The notes beneath the pieces are model-generated. The model saw nothing but the letters and a program-made list of their open reading frames with translations, was not told the DNA's origin and did not search any database. Below are positions 17,560 to 25,952 of a stretch of 48,309 nucleotides of DNA, piece by piece. The stretch covers positions 1 to 48,309 of the forward strand of contig NZ_BMVB01000033.1 of the NCBI RefSeq assembly GCF_014650495.1, given 5' to 3'. Position 1 is the stretch's first letter. Every line of letters starts with the position of its first letter. The translations under genes and the position numbers were made by a program. The stretch comes from Streptomyces cinnamoneus. GTDB lineage: Bacteria; Actinomycetota; Actinomycetes; Streptomycetales; Streptomycetaceae.

Positions 17560-20014
17560 TGCGGTGCAGCGGATACGTGCGCACCTCGTCCGCGGTGTGG
17601 TCGTAGGCCGTCACGAAGCCGCCCTCGACCCGGATGGGGGCGATGACGCGCTGGCTGGCGGCGCCGTCGGCGTTGACGTAGCCGATCCACACGGCGGCGC
17701 CCGTCAGGACCGCGGCCTGGACGGTGGCCAGGGTGTCGGCGGAGGTGGTGCGGGGCAGGCCGCCGGCCGTGGTCATGGGGGCCGCGGCCGGCTTGCGCGG
17801 GGTGGTCGAGGCCAGGTCGCCGGCGCGGATGGCGCGGACCGCCGCGCCGAGGAGCGTGGCGTCCGGCACCGGCGGGCCGTCCGGAACGGGCGCCGGGGGC
17901 GTGCGCGGTGGCGTGCGGTGGGTGTCCGCGCGGGTGACGACGACGTCGCCCTCCGCGGACTCGGCGGCCGGGGCGTAGCCCATCGCGCGCAGCCCCTCCA
18001 GCAGGGCGTCCGGCGCGGCCTGGGAGGCCAGCACGGTCGCCGCCAGGCGGCGCAGCCGCAGCGGGGCCGAGCGCCGGTCGGCGAGGATCTCGGCCAGCAC
18101 CGACTCGTCGTCGCAGCGCAGGTACGAGGACGCGGCGCCGACCCGCAGCCGGCCGTGGCGGCGGGCGATGTCGTCGATGAGGTAGGCGAGCGGCTGCGGA
18201 ACGGGCGTACGGGAGTGCCCGGTCAGGAACGCCCGCAGGTCCGCCGCGGTGCGGCCCGCGTCGAGGGCGCGGCGCACGGAGTCCGGGGTGAAGCGGTAGA
18301 CCGTCGCGCCGCCCTTGGACTCGACGTCCGCGAGCACGGCGAGGGTCCGGGCGAGCGGCCGGCGCAGCGGGCCCGGGGCCACGGCGGTCAGGTCGGCCTG
18401 CAGCAGGACGTGGTCGAGGGGTTCGGGCAGCAGCGGCGCCAGCACGCCGGCCGCGGCGGCCGGTTCGCGCAGCAGGGCGCGGCCGTGGCCGGAGAGCGCG
18501 CCCCGGCTCGTCACGCCGAGCTGCTCGGCCTCGTCCAGCGTCCACAGGGCCAGCCGCGACCGCAGGTCGTCCGTGGCCGTGCGGGGCGGGCGCTCCCACC
18601 GCAGCCTGGTCAGCAGGGTGTCCGGCGGGACCGACGCCCCCTCGGGCAGCCCGGCGAGCAGGGTCAGCACGCGGTGGCGCACCTCCGGGGCGGGGCCCCG
18701 GTCCAGCTCCGGGCCCAGCGCCGCCGCCGTGCGGCCCTTGGCGTCCTTCTCGCCCACCAGGCCCGCGGTGCGGGTGGCCGCGAGCCAGGCCGTGGCCAGC
18801 CGGGTCCAGCGCTGCTCGGCGGGCAGCAGCAGCCAGTCGTCGTAGGCGGGGGTGGGCACGTAGCGCTCGTCGACCTCGCCGTCCGAGGCGAGCAGCCCGG
18901 CCGCGTAGGCGAGTTCGGCCCAGAACGCGGTGGCCGCCTCGGTCGCGTCGAGGGCGGCCGCGGTGCGCTTGAGGTCCCGTACGCTCAGGCCGCCGGCCCG
19001 CAGCACGAGCGGGCCGCCCCTCTCCCAGGCGCCGAGCAGCTCCTCCACGGTCGTCAGGGCGATGAACGCCTGCCCGGCCGCGGTCGTGTCGACCAGCCGC
19101 ACCGAGTGCTCGGTGACGGGCGCGAGCTCCGGCGGCGTCGGCTCGGGGGCGCGGTGCGCGCGCCCGCCGCGCAGGTGCAGCGCGGCCTCACGGGGCAGCA
19201 CCACCCCGCCGGGACCGGTGGGCAGCAGCAGGCCGCGGTCCAGGAGCCAGCGCAGGTGCGGGGCGGGGTCGGCGGTGACCGTGCCGTGGGGCGGGCCCCA
19301 CACCAGCCGGTCCAGGACGGCGGCGGCCTCGGCCGGCGCCCCGGCGAGCAGCGCGGCCATGCGCCGGCGGTCGCGGAACAGGTCCGTCAGGGCGGCGACG
19401 GCGCTCACCGGGTCGTGGGTCGCGGGCAGCCCGGCCGTGGCGAGGATCTCCTGCAGCCGTCCCGGCGACATCCCGGACGCGGCCTCGGCGACGGTCGGGC
19501 CCAGGCCGGTGGGGGAGGAGACGCCGGGGGTGTGCGGGGCGGGGGCGAGGAGCTCGCGGGCGGTGCGGACCAGGCGCAGCCGGTCCTCGCCGCCCCAGAC
19601 CAGGGCCTGCTCGCGCAGCGCGGCCACCGCGCGCGGCAGCTCGGCCGCGACCGCGGCGCCGACCGCGTCGCCGGTCGCGGCGCCCGGGAGGTCCTCCCCA
19701 CCGGTCATGAGCGCGGCCAGGGTGGCGTACGGGCACGGGTCCGGGGCCACCGCGAGGGCCTCGGCGACCTGCAGCGCGAAGCGGTCCAGGCGGTCCAGGG
19801 CGCGCACGACCGAGGCCCGGGTCGAGGCCCGGGTGGCCAGCTGCGTGAGGTCCCCGGGCACCGGGTTGAGCAGGTCGGGCCGGGCCCGCAGCAGGCCGGC
19901 GAGGGCGTCGTCGGGACGGGTGCGCAGCTCTTCGGCGAGCGTGCGCGGTGCGCTGCCGACGCCGGGCGAGCCCGTGGTGTCGGCGGTGCTGCCGGTCTCC
20001 CGCGAAGTGGTCAT
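17522..20014 (-). CDS. Helicase-associated (Helicase_C_3) protein, XPB partner type
   Basis: An 830-residue protein resembling mycobacterial Rv0862c. It lacks Walker motifs. A long, repetitive helical winged-helix-like N-terminal part is followed by an XPB/Ssl2-like C-terminal domain (about 480-640, with VLLQADLTAVAPGPL and VYRFTPDSVRRALDAG). Near the end a WYL-like segment (VLTGAAVWIGYVNADG, RVIAPIRVEGG) suggests ligand or nucleic-acid sensing. In mycobacteria its gene sits beside XPB, so a shared DNA-repair role is inferred. The ATG at 20014 is seven bases after TACCGT, so the transcript is probably leaderless. Its 3' end overlaps the PTS gene by 38 bases. Confidence 0.85.
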   Translation of the reverse strand: MTTSRETGSTADTTGSPGVGSAPRTLAEELRTRPDDALAGLLRARPDLLNPVPGDLTQLATRASTRASVVRALDRLDRFALQVAEALAVAPDPCPYATLAALMTGGEDLPGAATGDAVGAAVAAELPRAVAALREQALVWGGEDRLRLVRTARELLAPAPHTPGVSSPTGLGPTVAEAASGMSPGRLQEILATAGLPATHDPVSAVAALTDLFRDRRRMAALLAGAPAEAAAVLDRLVWGPPHGTVTADPAPHLRWLLDRGLLLPTGPGGVVLPREAALHLRGGRAHRAPEPTPPELAPVTEHSVRLVDTTAAGQAFIALTTVEELLGAWERGGPLVLRAGGLSVRDLKRTAAALDATEAATAFWAELAYAAGLLASDGEVDERYVPTPAYDDWLLLPAEQRWTRLATAWLAATRTAGLVGEKDAKGRTAAALGPELDRGPAPEVRHRVLTLLAGLPEGASVPPDTLLTRLRWERPPRTATDDLRSRLALWTLDEAEQLGVTSRGALSGHGRALLREPAAAAGVLAPLLPEPLDHVLLQADLTAVAPGPLRRPLARTLAVLADVESKGGATVYRFTPDSVRRALDAGRTAADLRAFLTGHSRTPVPQPLAYLIDDIARRHGRLRVGAASSYLRCDDESVLAEILADRRSAPLRLRRLAATVLASQAAPDALLEGLRAMGYAPAAESAEGDVVVTRADTHRTPPRTPPAPVPDGPPVPDATLLGAAVRAIRAGDLASTTPRKPAAAPMTTAGGLPRTTSADTLATVQAAVLTGAAVWIGYVNADGAASQRVIAPIRVEGGFVTAYDHTADEVRTYPLHRITGVAELADDVV

Positions 20015-20033
20015 TCTGCTTACGGTACCGGGT

Positions 20034-20051
20034 CCGTGCCGGCCGGCACGG
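20034..20051. other. Perfect 18-bp palindrome between divergent genes
   Basis: CCGTGCCGGCCGGCACGG lies just upstream of the helicase-C3 promoter hexamer (20022-20027). It could be an operator. Two CGGTACC boxes (20024-20030 and 20121-20127) flank it. Confidence 0.4.
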
Positions 20052-20168
20052 GCTTCGGCCCGCCGTGGACCCGCCCGGCCCCCGGCTTCCCCCGCGCCCG
20101 GAGACCACAGGACGGGAAACCGGTACCTTCGGTGGGGTTCGACGGCTCGTGCGGTCTTGGGGGTTTCG

Positions 20169-21173
20169 ATGGGGATCGAGAGCGATCAGCTTGTTTATGA
20201 CTATTTGAGCAAGGTCGGGGACCTCGCCCAGAGACAGTCCCTCACCTCCGGCGACCGCATGCGCCTCGTCTCCCGGCTGCGCGCCGAGATCGAACGCCGC
20301 CGCGCCGCGGAGGGGGCGGACAGCCCGACCGCCGTGCAGCGCATCCTCGACGGGCTCGGCACCCCCGCCGAGGCCGTGGCCGTCGCCGGCACCGGTGGTG
20401 GCGCAGGCGGTGGGGCGGAGGGGGCCGGGCGTGTTCCCGTCCAACGGCAGTACGGCGAGGCCGCGGCCGCCCGCCGCGTGCCGGGCGCGGCGCTGCCGCC
20501 GCACCTGGCCACGGAGGAGGAGCTGCGCCCGGTCAGCGGCGTTCACCCGGACGGGTGGGGCCTGGAACCGGGGCCCTTCCGGGGCGGGGACGAGGTGCAC
20601 GGCTTCGTCGGCGGGATCGAGATCCCCGACATGCTGAAGCCGCCGGAGGCCGCGGAGCCCCGGGAGGCGCGGCGCGGCACGGAGGCCGGTGCGCCGGAGG
20701 GCGCGAAGGCGTCGGAGAAGCCGGAGAAACCGGAGACGCCGGGGAAGCCGGGGAAGCGGCGGGCGGCGCCGGAGCCGGAGGAGGACGAGGAGGAGCCCCC
20801 GGACCGCCGCTTCCGCTTCTGGTACTCGCGCGCCGGCGTCCCCATGAGCCCGCTGCTCCTGCTGGTCGCCCTGCTGCTCGTGACCGGCGCCGTCCTCGGC
20901 AACTGGCTCGTGATCGTCGCGGGCTGGGCCCTGGCCTACGTCACGCGCCGGCTGACGCAGACGGAGTCGAAGCTGGCCGTCATGGGCGTGCCCGGGCTGG
21001 TGGTGGCCGGTGGCCTGGTGTGGCTGTGGGGACGGATGAACGGCCGCTGGGGCGCGCCGATAGCGGAGGGCGAGATGGGGACGGCGCTGTCCGAGACGCT
21101 GCCGGTGGTGGTGAAGGTGGCGGCGGTGGCATCGGCAGCCTTCGTCCTGTGGCGAGCCCGCCGCCCGGGCTGA
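20169..21173 (+). CDS. Membrane protein with HAAS-like N-terminal domain
   Basis: A 334-residue protein. Residues about 8-75 (DYLSKVGDLAQRQ, RLVSRLRAEIERRR, VQRILDGLGTPAEAV) resemble the small helical HAAS/DUF1700 domain found on bacterial membrane and regulatory proteins. A disordered middle part has Lys/Pro/Glu repeats of the KPEKPETPGK type (about 180-205) and an acidic EEDEEE stretch. Three hydrophobic segments (about 225-260, 272-292 and 310-328) anchor the C-terminus. No enzyme motif is visible. It is divergent from the helicase-C3 gene. Confidence 0.75.
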   Translation: MGIESDQLVYDYLSKVGDLAQRQSLTSGDRMRLVSRLRAEIERRRAAEGADSPTAVQRILDGLGTPAEAVAVAGTGGGAGGGAEGAGRVPVQRQYGEAAAARRVPGAALPPHLATEEELRPVSGVHPDGWGLEPGPFRGGDEVHGFVGGIEIPDMLKPPEAAEPREARRGTEAGAPEGAKASEKPEKPETPGKPGKRRAAPEPEEDEEEPPDRRFRFWYSRAGVPMSPLLLLVALLLVTGAVLGNWLVIVAGWALAYVTRRLTQTESKLAVMGVPGLVVAGGLVWLWGRMNGRWGAPIAEGEMGTALSETLPVVVKVAAVASAAFVLWRARRPG

Positions 21174-21401
21174 TCCGACCCGGCCGGCCGCTGGCGGGAC
21201 CCACGGGGCGGTGGGCCATCCTCCTCATGGCCTGCCCGCGGCGGCCGGACCGACCGGCCACGGGAGGCCGGGCCCTCTGCCGGCCGTGACGCACGCTGGT
21301 CTGTCCAAGTGGCGGGCCACGCCTACGGCCCTGCCCGCGGCGGCCGAGCCGGAGCCCGCCTGCCGCCGCCGCGGCGCACCTCCGTCCGCTCCGGGCGGAG
21401 G

Positions 21402-22214
21402 TCACGCCCCCCACGGCTTGCCCGGGACCACCAACGGGCCGCCCGTCACCGGGTCCGGGACGACCACGCAGGCGAGTCCGAAGACCTCGTGCACCAGCTC
21501 CGCCGTCACCACCTCCGACGGCCGGCCGGCGGCCACCACCCGGCCCGCCTTCATCGCCACGATGTGGTCCGCGTAGCGCGCCGCCTGGTTGAGGTCGTGG
21601 AGCACCGCCACCACCGTGCGGCCCCGCTCGTGGTTGAGCCGGCGCACCAGGTCCAGGACCTCGACCTGGTGGGAGATGTCGAGGTACGTCGTCGGCTCGT
21701 CCAGGAGCAGCAGGTCCGTCTCCTGCGCGAGCGCCATCGCGATCCACACGCGCTGCCGCTGGCCGCCGGAGAGCTCGTCCACCGGGCGGCCGGCCAGGGC
21801 CGTGACGTCCGTGCGCGCCATGGCGTCCGTCACCGCACGCTCGTCGGCCTCCGACCACTGCTGCCACCAGCGCTGGTGCGGCTGCCGGCCGCGGGCGACC
21901 AGGTCGGCCACGGTGATGGCCTCGGGCGCCACCGGCGTCTGCGGCAGCAGGCCCAGCGACTGCGCTATCCGGCGCGTCGGGAGGCGGTCGAGCTCCTCGC
22001 CGTCGAGGAACACCGCACCCCGTGCCGGCTTGAGCAGCCGGCCGAGCGCGCGCAGCAGCGTCGACTTGCCGCAGGCGTTGGGGCCCACCACGACGGTGAC
22101 CTCGCCGTCCGGGATCTCCAGGTCGAGGCCGTCGACGACGGTGCGGTCCTCGTAGGAGAGGGTCAGGCCGCGGGCGGCCAGGCGGCTCGCCGCCGGGACG
22201 TCGGTCGTGCTCAC
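21402..22214 (-). CDS. Iron-siderophore ABC transporter ATPase (FecE/FepC type)
   Basis: A 270-residue ABC ATPase with Walker A GPNACGKST (44-52), signature LSGGQ (148-152) and Walker B LLLLDE (168-173). The family blocks LPQTPVAPEAITVADLVARGR and DLNQAARYADH are typical of FecE/FepC importers. It drives uptake of ferric siderophores through the two permeases encoded just upstream. Its GTG (22214) overlaps the TGA of the preceding permease by four bases. The unit lies behind an iron box at 24384, so expression should fall in iron-rich conditions. Confidence 0.93.
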   Translation of the reverse strand: MSTTDVPAASRLAARGLTLSYEDRTVVDGLDLEIPDGEVTVVVGPNACGKSTLLRALGRLLKPARGAVFLDGEELDRLPTRRIAQSLGLLPQTPVAPEAITVADLVARGRQPHQRWWQQWSEADERAVTDAMARTDVTALAGRPVDELSGGQRQRVWIAMALAQETDLLLLDEPTTYLDISHQVEVLDLVRRLNHERGRTVVAVLHDLNQAARYADHIVAMKAGRVVAAGRPSEVVTAELVHEVFGLACVVVPDPVTGGPLVVPGKPWGA

Positions 22215-23266
22215 GCTCTTCCTCCGGTGCGGCTGCGGGCGATCAGCCAGATCAGATAGGGGGCGCCCACCGCTGCGGTCAGGACACCCACCGGCAGCTC
22301 CGTCGGCTCGAACAGCTTGCGTCCCAGCAGGTCCGCCACGACCACGACGAATGCGCCCGTCAGCGCCGAGCACAGCAGTGGGATCTGCGCGGTGCGCGTC
22401 ATCCGGCGGGCGATCTGCGGGGCGAGCAGCGCCACGAAGTCCACCGGCCCGGCCGCGCCCGTGGCGACGGAGGCCAGGACCACGCCCAGCAGCGCCAGCC
22501 CGAGCCGCACCCGCCCCAGCCGGACGCCGAGCGCCGTGGCCGTGTCGTCGTCCATCGAGACCGTGCGCTGCGCCCGCGCCGCCCAGCACACGCACGGCAC
22601 CAGGACCAGCAGCGTCCAGGCCAGCGGGGCCGCCTCGTCCCATCCGCGGGAGTTGAGGGAGCCGGTCATCCACACCTTCGCCTGCTGGGCGACGAGGTAG
22701 TCGCCCTTGGTGAGGAAGAGGTGGGTGACCGAGCGCAGCGCGATCGCGAAGCCGATGCCGATGAGCACGAAGCGGGCGGCCTGCAGCCCGCCCCGCCAGG
22801 CGAACGCGTACACGAGCGCCGCGGCCAGCAGCCCGCCCGCCACCGCCACGTAGGGCAGCGCGGCGTAGGAGGTGATGCCATAGGTCATCGCACCGACCGT
22901 CAGGGCGCTCGCGCCCTGGCTGACGCCGATGATGTCGGGGCTGGCCAGCGGATTGCGGGCCACGGTCTGGATGAGGGCGCCCGCCACGCCGAAGGCGGCA
23001 CCGGCCAGCAGGCCGACCGTCATCCGGGGCAGCCGGAAGGAGCCCACGGTCAGCTCCTGCGCGGAGGGCCGGCCGAACACCACCTTCAGCGCCTCGCCCG
23101 GCGCGACCCAGCTCTTGCCCACGCACAGGTACAGCAGGCAGGCGGCGGCCAGCAGCACGGTCAGGCCCAGTGCCACGGCGGTGGCCCGCCGGTGGACGAG
23201 GAACGAGCCGCGCCCGGCCCGGACGAGGGCGTACCCGGCCGGCCGCACCGGCGCGGTGGCGCTCAC
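22211..23266 (-). CDS. FecCD-family iron-siderophore permease (second subunit)
   Basis: A 351-residue polytopic protein of the FecCD family with nine to ten helices. Family blocks include GSFRLPRMTVGLLAGAAFG, NPLASPDIIGVSQGAS and PHIARR-like APQIARRMTRT, the ATPase contact loop. The last helices end in LPVGVLTAAVGAPYLIWL. It pairs with the permease at 23263-24294 to form the membrane channel. The GTG at 23266 overlaps the previous stop by four bases. Confidence 0.92.
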   Translation of the reverse strand: MSATAPVRPAGYALVRAGRGSFLVHRRATAVALGLTVLLAAACLLYLCVGKSWVAPGEALKVVFGRPSAQELTVGSFRLPRMTVGLLAGAAFGVAGALIQTVARNPLASPDIIGVSQGASALTVGAMTYGITSYAALPYVAVAGGLLAAALVYAFAWRGGLQAARFVLIGIGFAIALRSVTHLFLTKGDYLVAQQAKVWMTGSLNSRGWDEAAPLAWTLLVLVPCVCWAARAQRTVSMDDDTATALGVRLGRVRLGLALLGVVLASVATGAAGPVDFVALLAPQIARRMTRTAQIPLLCSALTGAFVVVVADLLGRKLFEPTELPVGVLTAAVGAPYLIWLIARSRTGGRA

Positions 23267-24294
23267 GCCGCCACCGCCTTGCGGCGCACGAGGGTGACGA
23301 GGAAGGGCAGGCCGATCAGTGCGGTCATCACACCGGAGGGCACCTCGCTGTGGGCGTAGACGACGCGGCCGATGACGTCGGCGGTCAGCAGCACCACCGG
23401 CCCCAGGAACGCCGCCATCGGCAGCACCCAGCGGTGGTCGTTGCCGACGACCGCGCGGGCGATGTGCGGCACCGCCAGGCCCAGGAAGGCGATCGGGCCG
23501 GCGGCCGCGACGCCCACGCCGGTGAGGACCGTCGCGCCGAGGCCGCCCGCGATCCGTACGAGCGCCACGTTCTGTCCCAGGCCCCGGGCCACGTCCTCGC
23601 CCAGCGCGAGCGCGTCCAGCCCGCGGGCCACCGACAGCACCAGCACTGCGCCCACGAGCAGGAACGGCCAGATCTGGCCGACGAGGTCCGCGTCCCGCCC
23701 GGCGATCGAGCCGACCTGCCAGAAGCGGAACTCGTCCAGCGCGGACGCCTCGGTCGTCAGGACGCCGGAGATGACGGAGACCAGCAGCGCGTTGACCGCG
23801 GCCCCGGCCAGCGCCAGCTTCACCGGGGAGGCCCCGCCGCGGCCGCGCGAGGCGATGGCGTACACGCCCACGGCGGCCACGGCCGCGCCCGCGAACGCGA
23901 ACCACACGTAGCCGTTCAGCGCGTGCACGTCGGCGACGGCGATCGCCAGCACCACGCCCAGCGAGGCGCCCTGGCTGACGCCGAGGATGCCGGGGTCGGC
24001 GATGGGGTTGCGGGTGATGCCCTGCATGACCGCCCCCGCCATGGCCAGGGCCGCGCCGACCATCACGCCGATGAGCGTGCGGGGCAGCCGCATGCTGCGC
24101 ACGATGACGGACGCCTTGTCCGTCCCGTCGTGCAGCAGGGCGCCCGCGACCTGGGACGGCGCCACCGGGCGGCTGCCCGCGGCGAGGCTGAGCAGGACCG
24201 CGACCAGCAGGGCGGCGACCGCTGCCGCCGTCCAGCCGACGCGGCGGCGGACCAGGGACGATCTGGGGTTGCTGATCGGGACGGCGGCTGACAT
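23263..24294 (-). CDS. FecCD-family iron-siderophore permease (first subunit)
   Basis: A 343-residue FecCD permease and the first gene of the unit. The blocks RSMRLPRTLIGVMVGAALA, NPIADPGILGVSQGAS and LAVPHIARAVVGNDHRW are present. The ATG at 24294 is used here; a GTG nine bases upstream is possible. No substrate-binding lipoprotein is encoded in the window, so the siderophore receptor must be supplied from elsewhere. The iron box at 24384-24402 sits 90 bases upstream. Confidence 0.92.
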   Translation of the reverse strand: MSAAVPISNPRSSLVRRRVGWTAAAVAALLVAVLLSLAAGSRPVAPSQVAGALLHDGTDKASVIVRSMRLPRTLIGVMVGAALAMAGAVMQGITRNPIADPGILGVSQGASLGVVLAIAVADVHALNGYVWFAFAGAAVAAVGVYAIASRGRGGASPVKLALAGAAVNALLVSVISGVLTTEASALDEFRFWQVGSIAGRDADLVGQIWPFLLVGAVLVLSVARGLDALALGEDVARGLGQNVALVRIAGGLGATVLTGVGVAAAGPIAFLGLAVPHIARAVVGNDHRWVLPMAAFLGPVVLLTADVIGRVVYAHSEVPSGVMTALIGLPFLVTLVRRKAVAA

Positions 24295-24383
24295 TGCTTC
24301 CACTTCGGCGGACGGCCGGATCGGACCGCGACGGCTGGTACCGGCCGCGGGACCGGCCCGGAGTGAGGCGGGGCTACCCGGAG

Positions 24384-24402
24384 TTAGGCGAGGCTAAGTG
24401 TA
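24384..24402. promoter_or_regulatory. Iron box (DmdR/IdeR operator)
   Basis: TTAGGCGAGGCTAAGTGTA matches the actinobacterial iron-box consensus TTAGGTTAGGCTAACCTAA strongly in its first 14 bases and weakly after that. It lies between the siderophore permease (minus) and the HAD gene (plus). A weaker similar box precedes it at 24364-24382. Confidence 0.75.
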
Positions 24403-24431
24403 CGGGTGGGCATCACGGCACAATGCGGTGC

Positions 24432-25094
24432 ATGACGCCATCTCCGCGAGCCCCGCGCACGGACCACCGCTTCACGGTCGGCTTCGACCTCGACCTCACG
24501 CTGGTCGACTCCCGGCCCGGCATCCGGGCCGCGTACGAGGCGCTGGTGGCGGCCACCGGCGCGCACATCGACATCGACCTCGTCGTCAGCCGGCTGGGCC
24601 CGCCGCTCAAGGACGAGCTGCGCAACTGGTTCCCGGAGGAGGAGGTCGACGAGGTCGCCGCCCTCTACGTGGCCGCCTACCCCGACCACGGCATCGCCCC
24701 CTCGCCCGCCCTGCCCGGTGCCCGCGAAGCGGTGGCCGCCGTCCGGGAGCTGGGCGGCAGGGCGATCGTCGTCACCGCCAAGTTCCCCCGCAACGCCCGG
24801 CTCCACCTCGACCACCTGGGCATCGAGCCCGACGAACTCGTCGGCGGCCTGTGGGCCGAGGGCAAGGCCGTGGCGCTGCGCGAGCACGCCGCCGCCGTCT
24901 ACGTCGGCGACCACATCGGGGACGTGCGCGGCGCCCGCGCCGCGGGCGCGCTCGCCGTGGCGGTGCCGACCGGCCCGTACGGACCGCGTGAACTGCGCGC
25001 GGCGGGGGCGGACGTCGTCCTCGACGGGGGCCTGCCGGACTTCCCCGGCTGGCTGCGCGGCTACTGCGACGCCGAGCTCGCCCCGCTCGCCTGA
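24432..25094 (+). CDS. HAD-family phosphatase (Gph-like)
   Basis: A 220-residue HAD hydrolase. Motif I is GFDLDLTLVDS with nucleophile D19 and D21, motif II is the Thr in IVVTAKF, and motif IV is VGDHIGDVRGA. A small helical cap lies between. Phosphoglycolate-type phosphatases share this layout, but the substrate cannot be set. The ATG at 24432 lies seven bases after CACAAT, consistent with a leaderless transcript; ATG 24423 overlaps that hexamer. The last 34 bases overlap the convergent gene at 25061. Confidence 0.85.
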   Translation: MTPSPRAPRTDHRFTVGFDLDLTLVDSRPGIRAAYEALVAATGAHIDIDLVVSRLGPPLKDELRNWFPEEEVDEVAALYVAAYPDHGIAPSPALPGAREAVAAVRELGGRAIVVTAKFPRNARLHLDHLGIEPDELVGGLWAEGKAVALREHAAAVYVGDHIGDVRGARAAGALAVAVPTGPYGPRELRAAGADVVLDGGLPDFPGWLRGYCDAELAPLA

Positions 25095-25309
25095 CGGCGC
25101 TGCTCCGCGATCGAACGCAGCACCCCGGCCCCGGCGATCAGGAATCCGACGCCCATCAGCATGCACACGAACCACGCCACCGGAGGCAACGGGTCCGCAC
25201 CGAGGAACAGTGGGGCCATCGTGGCCATCGTGGCCACGGCGCCGACGAGGAAGACGACGGCACCGGTCCGTACCAGCAGATCCCCGGCTCGGGGCGTTTC
25301 GCTACTCAC
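25061..25309 (-). CDS. Small two-helix membrane protein (82 aa)
   Basis: Two membrane helices (about 12-35 and 42-64) flank a short loop containing LPPVAWF, and a basic tail (SIAEQRRQ) faces the cytoplasm. The family is not recognised. The GTG at 25309 is six bases after TACCCT, so it looks leaderless. The final 34 bases overlap the HAD gene in the opposite strand. Confidence 0.7.
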   Translation of the reverse strand: MSSETPRAGDLLVRTGAVVFLVGAVATMATMAPLFLGADPLPPVAWFVCMLMGVGFLIAGAGVLRSIAEQRRQASGASSASQ

Positions 25310-25397
25310 CCGACCAGGGTAGATCCCTGTGCGGCGGCACGGCTGCCGGGACGACGGCGATCGGACCGGACGCGCAGAGGTACGACCCGAGGACGTC

Positions 25398-25425
25398 TTG
25401 TCACCGGGCCGGGGACCATTAGCCT
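25398..25425 (+). promoter_or_regulatory. Promoter of the second cold-shock gene
   Basis: TTGTCA (25398-25403) and TAGCCT (25420-25425) with a 16-base spacer. The predicted start near 25432 gives a leader of about 126 nucleotides. Confidence 0.55.
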
Positions 25426-25432
25426 TGGGGGT

Positions 25433-25508
25433 AGCGGGTCCTGTGGCCCGCTGTAGTGCTATCCAGAGCTGTTTTTCTGTTGATTGCAGATATTGCAGAG
25501 ACTGCAGA
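25433..25508 (+). other. Structured, AT-rich leader of the second cold-shock gene
   Basis: The leader opens with a stem AGCGGG (25433-25438)/CCCGCT (25447-25452). It then becomes AT-rich and has three tandem nine-base units ending in TGCAGA: gattgcaga, tattgcaga, gactgcaga (25482-25508). A T-rich stretch near 25511-25526 follows. The layout fits a temperature-responsive leader, which is inference. Confidence 0.5.
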
Positions 25509-25557
25509 TGTTTCGGCTTTTTTCGGTATCCGACGAGACACGAGGACGAGGACAGAC

Positions 25558-25941
25558 GTGCCTACCGGCAAGGTCAAGTGGTTCAACAGCGAGAAGGGCT
25601 TCGGCTTTCTCTCCCGCGACGACGGCGGAGACGTCTTCGTGCACTCCTCGGTGCTCCCGGACGGGGTCGACGCCCTCAAGCCCGGCCAGCGCGTGGAGTT
25701 CGGCGTCGTAGCAGGCCAGCGTGGTGACCAGGCGCTGACGGTGACACTGCTCGACCCCACCCCGTCGGTCGCTGCCGCGCAGCGCCGCAAGCCCGACGAG
25801 CTGGCCTCCATCGTCCAGGACCTCACCACGCTCCTGGAGAACGTCACCCAGCAGCTGGAGCGCGGCCGTTACCCCGACAAGGCACACGGCTCCAAGATCG
25901 CGGGCATGCTGCGCGCGGTGGCCGACCAGCTGGACGTCTGA
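25558..25941 (+). CDS. Cold-shock-domain protein with C-terminal extension (127 aa)
   Basis: Residues 1-66 are a cold-shock domain with RNP1 KGFGFL and RNP2 VFVHSSVL. Residues about 70-127 form a helical extension (PDELASIVQDLTTLLENV, SKIAGMLRAVADQLDV) that may mediate oligomerisation. Canonical Csp proteins are about 67 residues, so this is an RNA-binding protein with an added interaction module. The GTG at 25558 is chosen because the domain begins right there (PTGKVKWFN). The long structured leader suggests post-transcriptional control. Confidence 0.92.
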   Translation: MPTGKVKWFNSEKGFGFLSRDDGGDVFVHSSVLPDGVDALKPGQRVEFGVVAGQRGDQALTVTLLDPTPSVAAAQRRKPDELASIVQDLTTLLENVTQQLERGRYPDKAHGSKIAGMLRAVADQLDV

Positions 25942-25952
25942 TTCCGGGCCTT

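Noticed and set aside
21231..21346. 17-bp direct repeat cctgcccgcggcggccg at 21231 and 21330
   Set aside because: Low-complexity GC-rich words recur often in this genome; flanking similarity is weak.
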